Part shown: in pieces, positions 16,637 to 24,912 of the stretch
Position numbering within the stretch: the stretch's first letter is position 1
How the letters are laid out: each line of letters starts with the position of its first letter
Assembly: GCF_004769635.1 (NCBI RefSeq)
Contig: NZ_RQGH01000013.1
Coordinates: forward strand, 1-64,000
DNA: 64,000 nt
From: Leptospira jelokensis
GTDB lineage: Bacteria > Spirochaetota > Leptospiria > Leptospirales > Leptospiraceae
Direction: 5' to 3'
Program-made: the position numbers and the translations under genes
The notes under the pieces: model-generated
What the model was told of the DNA's origin: nothing
What the model saw: only the letters and a program-made list of their open reading frames with translations
Databases searched by the model: none

Positions 16637-17893
16637 ATGTCAATCAAATCCTTTATTCCTGCAAAGTTCAATCTCCCTGCTCTTTGGTTTACCGATCTGA
16701 CACTGCCTCTGCTCAATAAATTGGTACATAATATCGATTCGATTGAAATCTCGAAAAATGACGAAAAAACATTAAAATCATTTCAAAAAGAACGCCTTCT
16801 TTATATTTCCAACCATCCCACAACCAAAGAACCAGGAATTGCCTACCATGCCGCAAACTTGATGGGCTCCCGTTTCCATTATATGGCCGCAAGAGAAGTT
16901 TTTGAATGGGGTTATGGATTTGTTGGTGATTTTATCCAATCTATTGGTGCATACTCGGTGTTAGCTGGTGCACCTGATCGGGAATCACTCAAAGCTTCAA
17001 GGAATATATTAGCAAATCCTGAAGGGAAACTGGCCCTATTCCCAGAGGGAGAACCTACGAGTGGGATGAATGATACCTTACTCCCCTTCCAACCAGGTGT
17101 GGCACAACTGGGGATTTGGGGATTAGAAGATGCGCTAAAAAAAGATCCAAATGCTACCATTTGGGTTTTGCCAACCTTCATCAAATACAGAATGACAAAC
17201 TCAATCCAGTCGATGCAAAAAGACATCGACTTGAGCTTAACCAAAATGGAAGAGAGACTCGGGATCTCTAAGTCAGGCAAAGACATTGTCCACCGATTTT
17301 TATCTGTTGGGAAACGGATGATGGAACGAGAAGAAAAAGAATACGGTGTGCCTGTGGACGAAAGTAGAGCGGACGACTTTGATTATCGATTGGGTCGTAT
17401 GCGCCATGCCATGTTGGATAATATCGCAAGGAAGGCTAAAATTCCCAAATGGGATGGAGAAACAAATGCCATCGAAAAACTCAGAAAGATTCTAAGTGTT
17501 CTCGAAATGGTTTCTGTGGGCATCCCAGATCCGAATGGTGAGTTACCAAGTCTTGAGATGGCAAGATGGGCAAGGAATGCGGCGACAAAGGCCTATGATT
17601 TTATTTCCATCCAAACTTCATACATCAAAGAACTTCCAAGCCCAGAAAGACTTTATGAATTTTTATACCGTTATGAAAACGAAATCTTTGGGGAAACCAA
17701 ACAAAGACCTCACAAAGCAATTGTTAGACTAGGAAAACCATTTACGATCAATGACTATTTTGGTTCATACAAAGAAGACAAAAAGAAAACTATCGACAGC
17801 ATCACAGAACGTCTAAGAGATGAGTTACAAGCCATGCTCGTCGAAGAAAAAGCGAAATCCAACGCACTGTTTCCTAGCCAATATATTTTTTAA
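16637..17893 (+). CDS. PlsC-like glycerolipid acyltransferase with variant motif
   Basis: A 418-residue protein with an acyltransferase core: SNHPTTKE at 58-65 takes the place of the NHX4D motif, but with glutamate (H60, E65) instead of aspartate, and LFPEGEPTS takes the place of FPEGTRS. These point to transfer of an acyl chain to a lysophospholipid or related alcohol at the membrane. The C-terminal 200 residues form a helical extension not found in short PlsC proteins. The stop is directly followed by the next ATG, so the two genes are probably translated together. The acceptor is unknown. Confidence 0.78.
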   Translation: MSIKSFIPAKFNLPALWFTDLTLPLLNKLVHNIDSIEISKNDEKTLKSFQKERLLYISNHPTTKEPGIAYHAANLMGSRFHYMAAREVFEWGYGFVGDFIQSIGAYSVLAGAPDRESLKASRNILANPEGKLALFPEGEPTSGMNDTLLPFQPGVAQLGIWGLEDALKKDPNATIWVLPTFIKYRMTNSIQSMQKDIDLSLTKMEERLGISKSGKDIVHRFLSVGKRMMEREEKEYGVPVDESRADDFDYRLGRMRHAMLDNIARKAKIPKWDGETNAIEKLRKILSVLEMVSVGIPDPNGELPSLEMARWARNAATKAYDFISIQTSYIKELPSPERLYEFLYRYENEIFGETKQRPHKAIVRLGKPFTINDYFGSYKEDKKKTIDSITERLRDELQAMLVEEKAKSNALFPSQYIF

Positions 17894-18541
17894 ATGGAAC
17901 CATTGTCGTCATCTCAAATTGAGGACTGGCTAAAAACACCAGGCCCTTTGGAATTCAGAGCCTATGGCGCTTCCAAAAATTTAGATGAATCTTTAGTACT
18001 GACACTTGATTCACTCACCAGCCGATACAAAATTGAAAATTTATCGGCCATTTTATTCACCATTGTCAAAGATTTGATCTTAAATGGATTTAAAGCCAAT
18101 TTCAAACGACTGTTTTTTCAGGAAAACCAATTGGACATCCAATCCCCCGCCGACTATGAATTAGGTGTTAGAATGTACAAAAGCCTCATCCTCTCAGGAA
18201 GGGGGAATGCATTTGAACCACTTGCTCGTGAAAAAAATTTATATGTCCATGTCAAAATCGAACATAACGAATCCCAAATGAAATTTGATATCCGCAACAA
18301 CTCAATGTTAGTGCGCGGGGAAATGCAAAAAATCAGAAACTCACTTTTACATGCGCAAAACTACAATGACATAATGGAATACTATATCGAGAGGGGTGAC
18401 AACTCAGAGGGAGAAGGGATTGGAATCGCACTCTGCATCATCCTCCTCAAAGGTGAGGGACTTCCCACCGACCAATTTCGCATTTACCACGAAGACGGCG
18501 AAACCATCGCCCAACTGAACATCCCTTTAAAGAAAGGCTAG
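17894..18541 (+). CDS. GHKL/histidine kinase-like ATPase domain protein
   Basis: A 215-residue protein resembling an isolated HATPase_c domain. IVKDLILNGFKANF (about 56-69) aligns with the N-box helix, although the usual E-x3-N-x3-K pattern is only partly kept, and GEGIGIALCIILLKGEG (about 175-191) looks like the G1/G2 ATP lid. No phosphoacceptor domain or membrane span is seen. It could be an anti-sigma-type kinase or a degenerate ATPase. It starts at the base after the acyltransferase stop and lies 31 bases before the ferritin-like gene. Confidence 0.65.
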   Translation: MEPLSSSQIEDWLKTPGPLEFRAYGASKNLDESLVLTLDSLTSRYKIENLSAILFTIVKDLILNGFKANFKRLFFQENQLDIQSPADYELGVRMYKSLILSGRGNAFEPLAREKNLYVHVKIEHNESQMKFDIRNNSMLVRGEMQKIRNSLLHAQNYNDIMEYYIERGDNSEGEGIGIALCIILLKGEGLPTDQFRIYHEDGETIAQLNIPLKKG

Positions 18542-18572
18542 CAGAGAATCTTAGGTTTTCCAACTTGGATGT

Positions 18573-19208
18573 ATGGGCATTCCAACTCTCACTTCCAATG
18601 AATCCATCCCTCAGGTTTTAAAAGCGATTGTATCGAACGAGTCAAACCATGCCCTTTGGCTGAACACCCTCTCACTTCTCGAACACATCGGTTCCAGAAA
18701 AATCCTCCTCACCCAATCCAGTGAAGACACTTCGGAAATGATTTTACGCCATGCCACAGAAGAAGCAAGGCATGCTCTTTTTTTCAAAAAGGCCGCAAGG
18801 ACAATCCAACCAGAGTTTCGCTCAGGTTACCAAAACTCCTCCCTTGTGCGAGGGACTGCCGCAAGAATTTATTTCGCAAAACTAGACAGCCTTGTCCGCA
18901 AAAACCTTCGGTCCGCTTTCCCTGACGAAAGAACCTTCACCTACCTTGCCTATTTGTACACCACCACTGTGATCGAAAAAAGAGCCATGGTCGTTTACAA
19001 TGCGTACGATGCAATTTTAAACGAATCTGGTTCCCCCATCCGCCTAACCAACCTCATCCTCGAAGAGGAAGGCCATTTGTCCGAGATGAGTGCTGAAATG
19101 TTCCGCTTGGACCCAAAAGCATCGGAAAGGCTTGCCCATTTGGAAGCCGAAGAGGCCAAAATTTTCACTCGTTTTTGGCGCCAAATCGGTGAATTCTCCC
19201 TAAATTAA
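18573..19208 (+). CDS. Ferritin-like diiron carboxylate protein
   Basis: A 211-residue helical protein with residues expected of a four-helix diiron site: E37 in helix 1, EEARH (E64 and H67) in helix 2, E135 in helix 3 and EEEGH (E165 and H168) in helix 4. The two ExxH motifs plus two single glutamates match the ferritin/rubrerythrin/monooxygenase superfamily. There is no rubredoxin domain and no signal peptide. It could be an oxygenase acting on a lipid or a tRNA, or a peroxide scavenger; neighbours at 16637-18541 hint at lipid metabolism but only weakly. Confidence 0.72.
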   Translation: MGIPTLTSNESIPQVLKAIVSNESNHALWLNTLSLLEHIGSRKILLTQSSEDTSEMILRHATEEARHALFFKKAARTIQPEFRSGYQNSSLVRGTAARIYFAKLDSLVRKNLRSAFPDERTFTYLAYLYTTTVIEKRAMVVYNAYDAILNESGSPIRLTNLILEEEGHLSEMSAEMFRLDPKASERLAHLEAEEAKIFTRFWRQIGEFSLN

Positions 19209-19291
19209 AAAAGGCTTGCGAAAAAAATCTCAACTTGGTTTCCTTCAACCATCTTCATGCGACATAATACTATTATTGGATCTTTGAGAAA

Positions 19292-22200
19292 ATGGGATTA
19301 GAAGTCTTTTTATTGCCTTTTTTGGCGAGTGTAGCCGTGACCATCGGACTCCGTCGTTTGGACAAATCCAATACCAAATTGTCCCAACTGAAACGTTACG
19401 CCACAAAACTCACTGAAGAAATGCAAGGGGTCGCCTTGCAAAAGATCCAAATGGTAAAGGATGCAGGGATTGATCTTGATATCCTCGTCAAACAATCCCG
19501 AAAAGTCGCAGAAGACATCCAACATTTAAGCGTCGAATCCAGAGACCTCTTTGAAAAAATCAGAGCAAGTAAAGATTACCTCTCTTCTCTTTCGGGAGAG
19601 ATGGAGCAAATCCAAGATTTGAGTAACCAAGTCCGCCGTGAAAAACAATACATGGAAGAAGGACTTTCTCAAATCAATTCCCACAAACGTGAGTTACGTG
19701 AAGTTTCAGAAGATATGGAAGCCCTTCATAATGAATCCATTTCGATGCTCGATACCTTCCAAAACAAATTGAACTTACGAAGTGATGAAATTTTACAATC
19801 CGTTGCCCAAAAGATGGTGGAACTCGAGAGCCTACTCGAAACCAAATCAGACTTTCTCGACAATTCCCTTTCCAAAATTGCAGAAACTGCGAGAGAAAAA
19901 TTATTAACCCATGCCGATGTGATGGTAAATGAAACCGCTGGGCGACTTGACCATGCGCGAAAAGAAATGGATTTATTACTCGAATCCATGAAGTATGCAC
20001 AAGGTGATTTGGATGTCCGTCTAACAAAGTTTGAAGACACTTCTTCTTTATTATCTGACAAGGTAGATAAGTTTGATGAAAGGTTAGAAGAAAAATACCA
20101 AAGAGCCTCTTCCAAATTGGAAGAAAAAGTATCCTTACTTGAGAAAAAAATCCAAGAACGTTTTGAATCCATCGTTGACCAAGTAAGCCACACCAAAGAT
20201 TCCTTTATGAAGGGATTAAACCAAGAAACGGATGCGATCAAACGTGAAATCGAAGACTTGTCACTCGAAACACTTTCCAAACGAGATGACATCATCAATG
20301 AAACAAGAAGACAAGCTGATGGCATCAACCAAACCATCATCCAATTCCAAGAAAAGTACTTAGAGGCGGAAAATAAACTCCTCCGACAAGCAGACATTCG
20401 CAAACAAGAACTCATCCGTGAGATCGAAGCTTTTTCGGAAGAATTCCACCGTATTTCAGAGGAACTAAGAGAAGAAGCAACCACGCTGAAAAAGAGCGCC
20501 TTACAAGAATTAAAGGAATTTGACCGTGAACTCGAAACGGTTCGATCTGGCCAAGAAATGGTCATCAAAACTTCTCTTTTTGAACTCAAAAAAGAATTAG
20601 AAGAGAGAATGCACTCTGATTTCAAAATCCAGAAGCAGGATATGGAATCAGACCTTGATTCGATCCAATCCCAAGTAAAAGAACTAGGTGAAACAATCAC
20701 AGCTCAAACGAAAGATGTGGATGAATATGTTGAAGAATTAAAGTCTGCACTGCGCGAATCGGCACATGAAATATTAGAAACTGCAGAAGAAAAAGCCAAA
20801 GAATCCGAAGAAATCGTTACGGAAAAGATCCGCATTGCCAATGCCAATTTAGAACAATTTGTGAGCAAATGGGAAGATGAACTTGGAAAGATGCGAGAAG
20901 ACCAAAACTACAGCATCGAAAAACTCCAAGACCGCTTAAAAGAAATCCACGTGGAGGGAGCAGACCTTCTTTTGGAATTCCAAAACCAATTCCAAAAAGC
21001 AAAATCCAATTTGGAGACTGTTGCGGAATCCAAAACAAAAGAAAGTATCTCTCGTTTGGAAGACGAAGCAAAACTGGCTCGTAGTGAAGTGGAAAGAATC
21101 CTCAAACACTTAGAAGAATCGGGTGAATCTTTCTTCAACCTACAAGAAGAAAAAATGGATCGTTTGAATGAAACCATCGATTCCAAAATCTCTCACCAAT
21201 TGACAAAACTCCTCGACAAAGGGAATGTCCAACTTGGCCAACTTGAAGAAAAAATCTCAAACCACCTAAACACAGTTCGTCGCAACTTAGAAGAAAGTAT
21301 CAAACGTTCCAAAGACGAATCGAAAAAACAAATTGAAACTTACCAAAGGGATTACGAAAAATCGTTTAAGGAAATCGCAAAAGAAAGCCAAGATTTTTTG
21401 AAAGACAGTTTGAACCGATTCCATGATCTCAAATTTGAAATCCAAAATGGATTGGAATCACTCACGGAAACCAAAGAAGAAACTTTGTCTGGTTTCCAAA
21501 ACGAACTCGAGAACCTAAAAGAAGAAATCCTCACACTTTCCAGTGAACTGGAAACGGTGAAAGAACATTCTGACCTTTTCGCTTCCGCCAAACAAATTGC
21601 AGACGAATCGAACAAAGCAGTGGAAGAAATATCAGAAGCACTGCGATCTCTCGAAAAAGGCAAACCAGATTTGGAATTGGTCCAATCGGCCATCTCTGAA
21701 TTCAGCGAAATGAGATCGCAAATAACAACGGAATTGGAAGCCTTAAAAGAAGCACAATTCCAATCAGAAGACATCGACAAACAAATCCAAATCCTTGCCT
21801 CCAACTTGGTACATGTATCAGAAACCATGGAAGGGTTTGAACAAAGCCTAACCGAAGTCAGCTCCATTGAGTCACGGGTGGCAAACCTAACCAAAGAACA
21901 GGCAAAAATTGAATCCTTTTTGTCTTCCCTCCAAGAATCACAAGATTCTGTTTTCCACTTAGTAGAAAACTTGGAAGGCCAAAAACACAATGCACGGGAA
22001 CTCCAAGCCCGCCTCGACATCCTCGACCGCGAGATCGATGTGGTGGAAGCAAGGGAGAAAGAACTCACAGAAACCATCCGCCAGGCCGAAAACCGCACTT
22101 CCTTCCTTGTGGAACGTGAGGCTCAGATTGATTCCGTCGAACGTAAATTTGACAAAATTGAGGAACTGCTTGGGGACCTTTCCGACCGCCACCGACAAAT

Positions 22201-22522
22201 CCTGACCCTGCAAAAACGATTGGAAGACCTAAAAGATTCCACTCGTGACACAAAGGACGATTTGGAATCCCTCCTCGGAGAAGCGGACGAAACCTTCGAA
22301 AAACTCTCCCAATTTCTGGACATTGTGCAAGGGGCGATGCAGAACCCAAGTACCCCAGCCAAAACTGACCGCAAAAATTCGGGAAATCCCTTAGTCGAGC
22401 GAAAAAGAGCGACCATCCAGAGCCTCCATGACAACTACCAGTGGTCTTCTGAGGCAATTAGTGAAAAATTAAATATTGAAAAATCCCTTGTGGATACCAT
22501 CCTCGGAGTTAGAAAGAAATAA
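19292..22522 (+). CDS. Very long membrane-anchored coiled-coil protein with C-terminal helix-turn-helix
   Basis: A 1,076-residue protein. Residues 1-20 (MGLEVFLLPFLASVAVTIGL) form a single membrane anchor. Residues about 30-1010 are almost entirely heptad-rich coiled coil, full of Glu, Lys, Ser, Leu and Gln with very few prolines. A short linker with NPSTPAK leads to a C-terminal 40-residue domain (RATIQSL, SSEAISEKLNIEK, VDTILG) that looks like a helix-turn-helix. Spirochaetes are known for large coiled-coil proteins, including filament-forming ones; whether this is one of those named cannot be settled by eye. The histone gene follows after 11 bases. A role in envelope-linked cytoskeleton or nucleoid tethering is inference. 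Confidence 0.85.
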   Translation: MGLEVFLLPFLASVAVTIGLRRLDKSNTKLSQLKRYATKLTEEMQGVALQKIQMVKDAGIDLDILVKQSRKVAEDIQHLSVESRDLFEKIRASKDYLSSLSGEMEQIQDLSNQVRREKQYMEEGLSQINSHKRELREVSEDMEALHNESISMLDTFQNKLNLRSDEILQSVAQKMVELESLLETKSDFLDNSLSKIAETAREKLLTHADVMVNETAGRLDHARKEMDLLLESMKYAQGDLDVRLTKFEDTSSLLSDKVDKFDERLEEKYQRASSKLEEKVSLLEKKIQERFESIVDQVSHTKDSFMKGLNQETDAIKREIEDLSLETLSKRDDIINETRRQADGINQTIIQFQEKYLEAENKLLRQADIRKQELIREIEAFSEEFHRISEELREEATTLKKSALQELKEFDRELETVRSGQEMVIKTSLFELKKELEERMHSDFKIQKQDMESDLDSIQSQVKELGETITAQTKDVDEYVEELKSALRESAHEILETAEEKAKESEEIVTEKIRIANANLEQFVSKWEDELGKMREDQNYSIEKLQDRLKEIHVEGADLLLEFQNQFQKAKSNLETVAESKTKESISRLEDEAKLARSEVERILKHLEESGESFFNLQEEKMDRLNETIDSKISHQLTKLLDKGNVQLGQLEEKISNHLNTVRRNLEESIKRSKDESKKQIETYQRDYEKSFKEIAKESQDFLKDSLNRFHDLKFEIQNGLESLTETKEETLSGFQNELENLKEEILTLSSELETVKEHSDLFASAKQIADESNKAVEEISEALRSLEKGKPDLELVQSAISEFSEMRSQITTELEALKEAQFQSEDIDKQIQILASNLVHVSETMEGFEQSLTEVSSIESRVANLTKEQAKIESFLSSLQESQDSVFHLVENLEGQKHNARELQARLDILDREIDVVEAREKELTETIRQAENRTSFLVEREAQIDSVERKFDKIEELLGDLSDRHRQILTLQKRLEDLKDSTRDTKDDLESLLGEADETFEKLSQFLDIVQGAMQNPSTPAKTDRKNSGNPLVERKRATIQSLHDNYQWSSEAISEKLNIEKSLVDTILGVRKK

Positions 22523-22533
22523 CCGAGGTATCC

Positions 22534-22737
22534 ATGTCCGAAGAACAAACAGAAACAACGTCAAAAGAATCCCTTATTGTCACTTCCAAGGTGAAAGCAT
22601 ACATCAAAAGTAAGGGTTTTATGACTTCCGGGGATGCCATTGATGGTATCAACGAAGAAATTTACCGTTTGATCGACAAAGCACTCGAAAGAACTTCTGC
22701 CAACAAAAGAACAACGGTTCGGTCGACTGATTTCTAA
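22534..22737 (+). CDS. Bacterial histone (HLp-type single histone fold)
   Basis: A 67-residue DNA-associated protein. Against archaeal HMfB, the helix TSKVKAYIKSKG fits alpha1 and SGDAIDGINEEIYRLIDKAL fits a shortened alpha2; loop 2 reads KRTTVRSTDF against GRKTIKAEDI, preserving R59, T61 and D66. The arginine and aspartate correspond to the RD clamp. The protein ends just after it, so alpha3 is nearly absent, as described for bacterial histones of Bdellovibrio (HBb) and Leptospira (HLp). A GAGG sequence lies 5 bases upstream of the ATG. It sits between the coiled-coil gene and map with gaps of 11 and 3 bases. The identification rests on motif comparison, not on a search. Confidence 0.82.
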   Translation: MSEEQTETTSKESLIVTSKVKAYIKSKGFMTSGDAIDGINEEIYRLIDKALERTSANKRTTVRSTDF

Positions 22738-22740
22738 TCC

Positions 22741-23496
22741 GTGATTTATATCAAAAACAAATCAGAAATTGAAAAGATGAGGAAGGCGGGAAAATTTGCC
22801 GCCGAACTCCTCGTGTATTTGGAACCCTTCGTGAAAGCGGGCGTTTCCACTTTGGAACTGAATGACATCGCAGAAGCCTATACCAAAAAAAATGGCCACC
22901 GTTCTGCCCCACTCGGTTACAAAGGTTTCCCAAAATCCATTTGTACCTCCATCAACCATGTGGTCTGCCACGGGATTCCCAAAAAGGAAGACGTACTCGC
23001 GGATGGAGATATCGTCAATTTAGATGTCTCCCCGATAGTCGATGGTTACATTGGAGACACTTCCAAAACCTTTATCGTGGGTGGTAAAACCACTCCCGAA
23101 GCGGAAAAACTTGTCGCAGATACGGAAAAAGCCATGTGGGTGGGGATTGAACAAATCAAACCAGGGAACCGGATTGACGACATCGGGAATGCCATTGATG
23201 ACTTTTTAACCCCACTTGGGTATGGGATTGTGCGTGACCTGATGGGGCACGGCGTGGGCCGAAATTTCCACGAAGAACCACAAGTACCACATTTTCGCTC
23301 ACCCCGAAAATTAGCCAAAATGGAAACAGGAATGATCTTCACTGTGGAACCAATGGTCAATTTGGGAACTTGGGAAGTGAATTTTGATCGTTCAGACAAG
23401 TGGACTGTCCGAACCAAAGATGGGAAACTATCGGCACAGTTTGAACACACCATCCTTGTCACAGACAAAGGGTATGAAATTCTAACAAAAGTTTGA
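22741..23496 (+). CDS. map: Methionine aminopeptidase, type I
   Basis: A 251-residue cytoplasmic metalloprotease that removes N-terminal methionine from new proteins. The five metal ligands are visible: D in NLDVSP, D in GDTSKTF, H in GHGVGR, E in TVEPM and E in FEHTI. INHVVCHGIP carries the substrate-binding histidine region. The length is standard for type Ia. The start is a GTG 3 bases after the histone stop, without a clear ribosome binding site, so translation probably depends on the upstream gene. Confidence 0.95.
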   Translation: MIYIKNKSEIEKMRKAGKFAAELLVYLEPFVKAGVSTLELNDIAEAYTKKNGHRSAPLGYKGFPKSICTSINHVVCHGIPKKEDVLADGDIVNLDVSPIVDGYIGDTSKTFIVGGKTTPEAEKLVADTEKAMWVGIEQIKPGNRIDDIGNAIDDFLTPLGYGIVRDLMGHGVGRNFHEEPQVPHFRSPRKLAKMETGMIFTVEPMVNLGTWEVNFDRSDKWTVRTKDGKLSAQFEHTILVTDKGYEILTKV

Positions 23497-23555
23497 AGAA
23501 AAGGTTCTTGCCTTCGCTATGAAACTTTCGTCTAATTTGAAGAGAGGTTGATCGT

Positions 23556-23687
23556 ATGAAGCTTACTGTTGCGATTTTAAGCGTATTATTTTTTACAACG
23601 TCGGTATTTGCCATTTGCCCGGGAAAAGAAAAACGTTCCTGTCCAGGCCATGACAAATTGACCGAGTGCCCTCACGACGGTAAATAA
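23556..23687 (+). CDS. Small secreted cysteine-rich peptide
   Basis: A 43-residue reading frame in the 195-base gap between map and the receiver gene. The ATG has GAGAGG about 7 bases upstream. Residues 1-19 form a signal peptide (MKLTVAILSVLFFTTSVFA), and the mature part has only about 24 residues with three cysteines and two histidines in the pattern CPGKEKRSCPGHDKLTECPHDGK broken as CPG-x4-CPGHD-x4-CPHDG. The repeated CPx(H) units suggest metal binding or disulfides. The stop is 4 bases before the next ATG. No family is recognised. Confidence 0.6.
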   Translation: MKLTVAILSVLFFTTSVFAICPGKEKRSCPGHDKLTECPHDGK

Positions 23688-23691
23688 TCCA

Positions 23692-24087
23692 ATGGGCAAA
23701 GCCATCCTCTTCGTCGATGACGAACAAATCATTCTGATGAGTTTGAAATCTCAGTTAAAAAAACATTTTGGGAACGAGTATCGTTATGAAACGGCCCAAA
23801 ATACGGAAGAGGCATGGTCGATCATTGAAGAATTGGCCGAAGAAGGAATCAATATCCTCATCATCATTTCGGATTGGCTGATGCCAAACCAACGTGGTGA
23901 TGAGTTCTTACGAGAAGTTCACAAAACCTACCCAAACATTAAAAAAATAATTATTTCCGGACACATCGATGAACATTCCCTCAACCAATTGAAAGGGGAA
24001 GTGGACCTACATAGTTTTTTAAACAAACCGTGGTCGGAATCGGATTTAATCAAAAAAGTAGAAGACGCGATAACGAAGATTGCCTAG
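23692..24087 (+). CDS. Stand-alone receiver-domain response regulator
   Basis: A 131-residue single-domain CheY-like protein. FVDDEQ gives the acidic pair, ISDWLMP the phosphoacceptor aspartate (about residue 61), IIISGH the conserved Ser/Thr position and LNKPW the conserved lysine. There is no output domain, so it must act through another protein or as a phosphate sink. No kinase gene is adjacent. The gene starts 4 bases after the small peptide and ends 21 bases before thiM. Confidence 0.9.
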   Translation: MGKAILFVDDEQIILMSLKSQLKKHFGNEYRYETAQNTEEAWSIIEELAEEGINILIIISDWLMPNQRGDEFLREVHKTYPNIKKIIISGHIDEHSLNQLKGEVDLHSFLNKPWSESDLIKKVEDAITKIA

Positions 24088-24108
24088 GTTCTCCTAGGAA
24101 ACCTCCGT

Positions 24109-24912
24109 ATGTCCCAAACTATTTTAAAAAATACCATCGAAGATTTAGAACTTTTACGTTCGAAAGTCCCACTAGTTCATAATATTACCAATTACGTTGT
24201 GATGAATAACACAGCCAATGCCCTTCTTGCTGTCGGTGCCTCTCCCATTATGGCACATGCCATCGAAGAAGTGGAAGAAATGGTTACAATCTGTTCGGCA
24301 ACCGTCATCAATATTGGAACCCTCTCGGAACCTTGGATCCAAAGTATGGAAAAAGCAGCTAAAAAAGCTGTTTCATTAGGAAAACCCTTGGTTCTTGACC
24401 CTGTGGGAGCAGGAGCAAGTAACATTCGTAATGCGGCAATCCGAAGGATCTTAGATGCAGGGAACCCGACCATTGTCCGTGGAAACGCTTCTGAAATTCT
24501 TTCAACACTTTCTTCTTCCGGAAAAACCAAAGGTGTGGATGCAACCGACTCCTCTGAGTCTGCAGTTGAGACTGGAAAGTCTTTATCCAAGGTCACAGGT
24601 GGAGTGGTTGTCATCAGTGGTGCTACTGATTACATCTTAAAGGGAACCGACATGGCGCAAATCTCCAATGGAGATGCTCTGATGACAAAGGTCACAGGCC
24701 TTGGTTGTACTGCCTCTGCGCTTTGTGGTGCCTTTGCTGCGGTCCAAACAGACCAGTTGAGAGCGGCAACTTCTGCGATGGCGGTGATGGGAATTGCAGG
24801 TGAGATGGCAAAATCCAAAACGTCTAGCCCTGGCAGTTTCCAGGTGGCATTCCTTGATGCCCTTTACGAACTGAATGCAGATACCATCAAACAAAGGTTA
24901 AATGCAAAATAG
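24109..24912 (+). CDS. thiM: Hydroxyethylthiazole kinase
   Basis: A 267-residue enzyme that phosphorylates 4-methyl-5-(2-hydroxyethyl)thiazole for thiamine salvage. Family landmarks are VHNITNYVVMNNTANALLA near the N-terminus, GASPIMA, LDPVGAGAS, RGNASEI and GLGCTASALCGAF near the C-terminus with the catalytic cysteine. The length is normal. It overlaps thiE by 11 bases. No thiD is present in the window. There is no room for a TPP riboswitch in the 21 bases upstream. Confidence 0.95.
   Translation: MSQTILKNTIEDLELLRSKVPLVHNITNYVVMNNTANALLAVGASPIMAHAIEEVEEMVTICSATVINIGTLSEPWIQSMEKAAKKAVSLGKPLVLDPVGAGASNIRNAAIRRILDAGNPTIVRGNASEILSTLSSSGKTKGVDATDSSESAVETGKSLSKVTGGVVVISGATDYILKGTDMAQISNGDALMTKVTGLGCTASALCGAFAAVQTDQLRAATSAMAVMGIAGEMAKSKTSSPGSFQVAFLDALYELNADTIKQRLNAK

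Noticed and set aside
19726..22098. Long antisense open frames opposite the coiled-coil gene (324 and 248 residues)
   Set aside because: They are Ser/Arg-rich low-complexity translations caused by the repetitive codon use of the coiled coil. They have no motif, signal or ribosome binding site.
24088..24108. TPP riboswitch upstream of thiM
   Set aside because: Only 21 bases separate the receiver gene from thiM, too short for the aptamer, and no aptamer-like motif is seen nearby.
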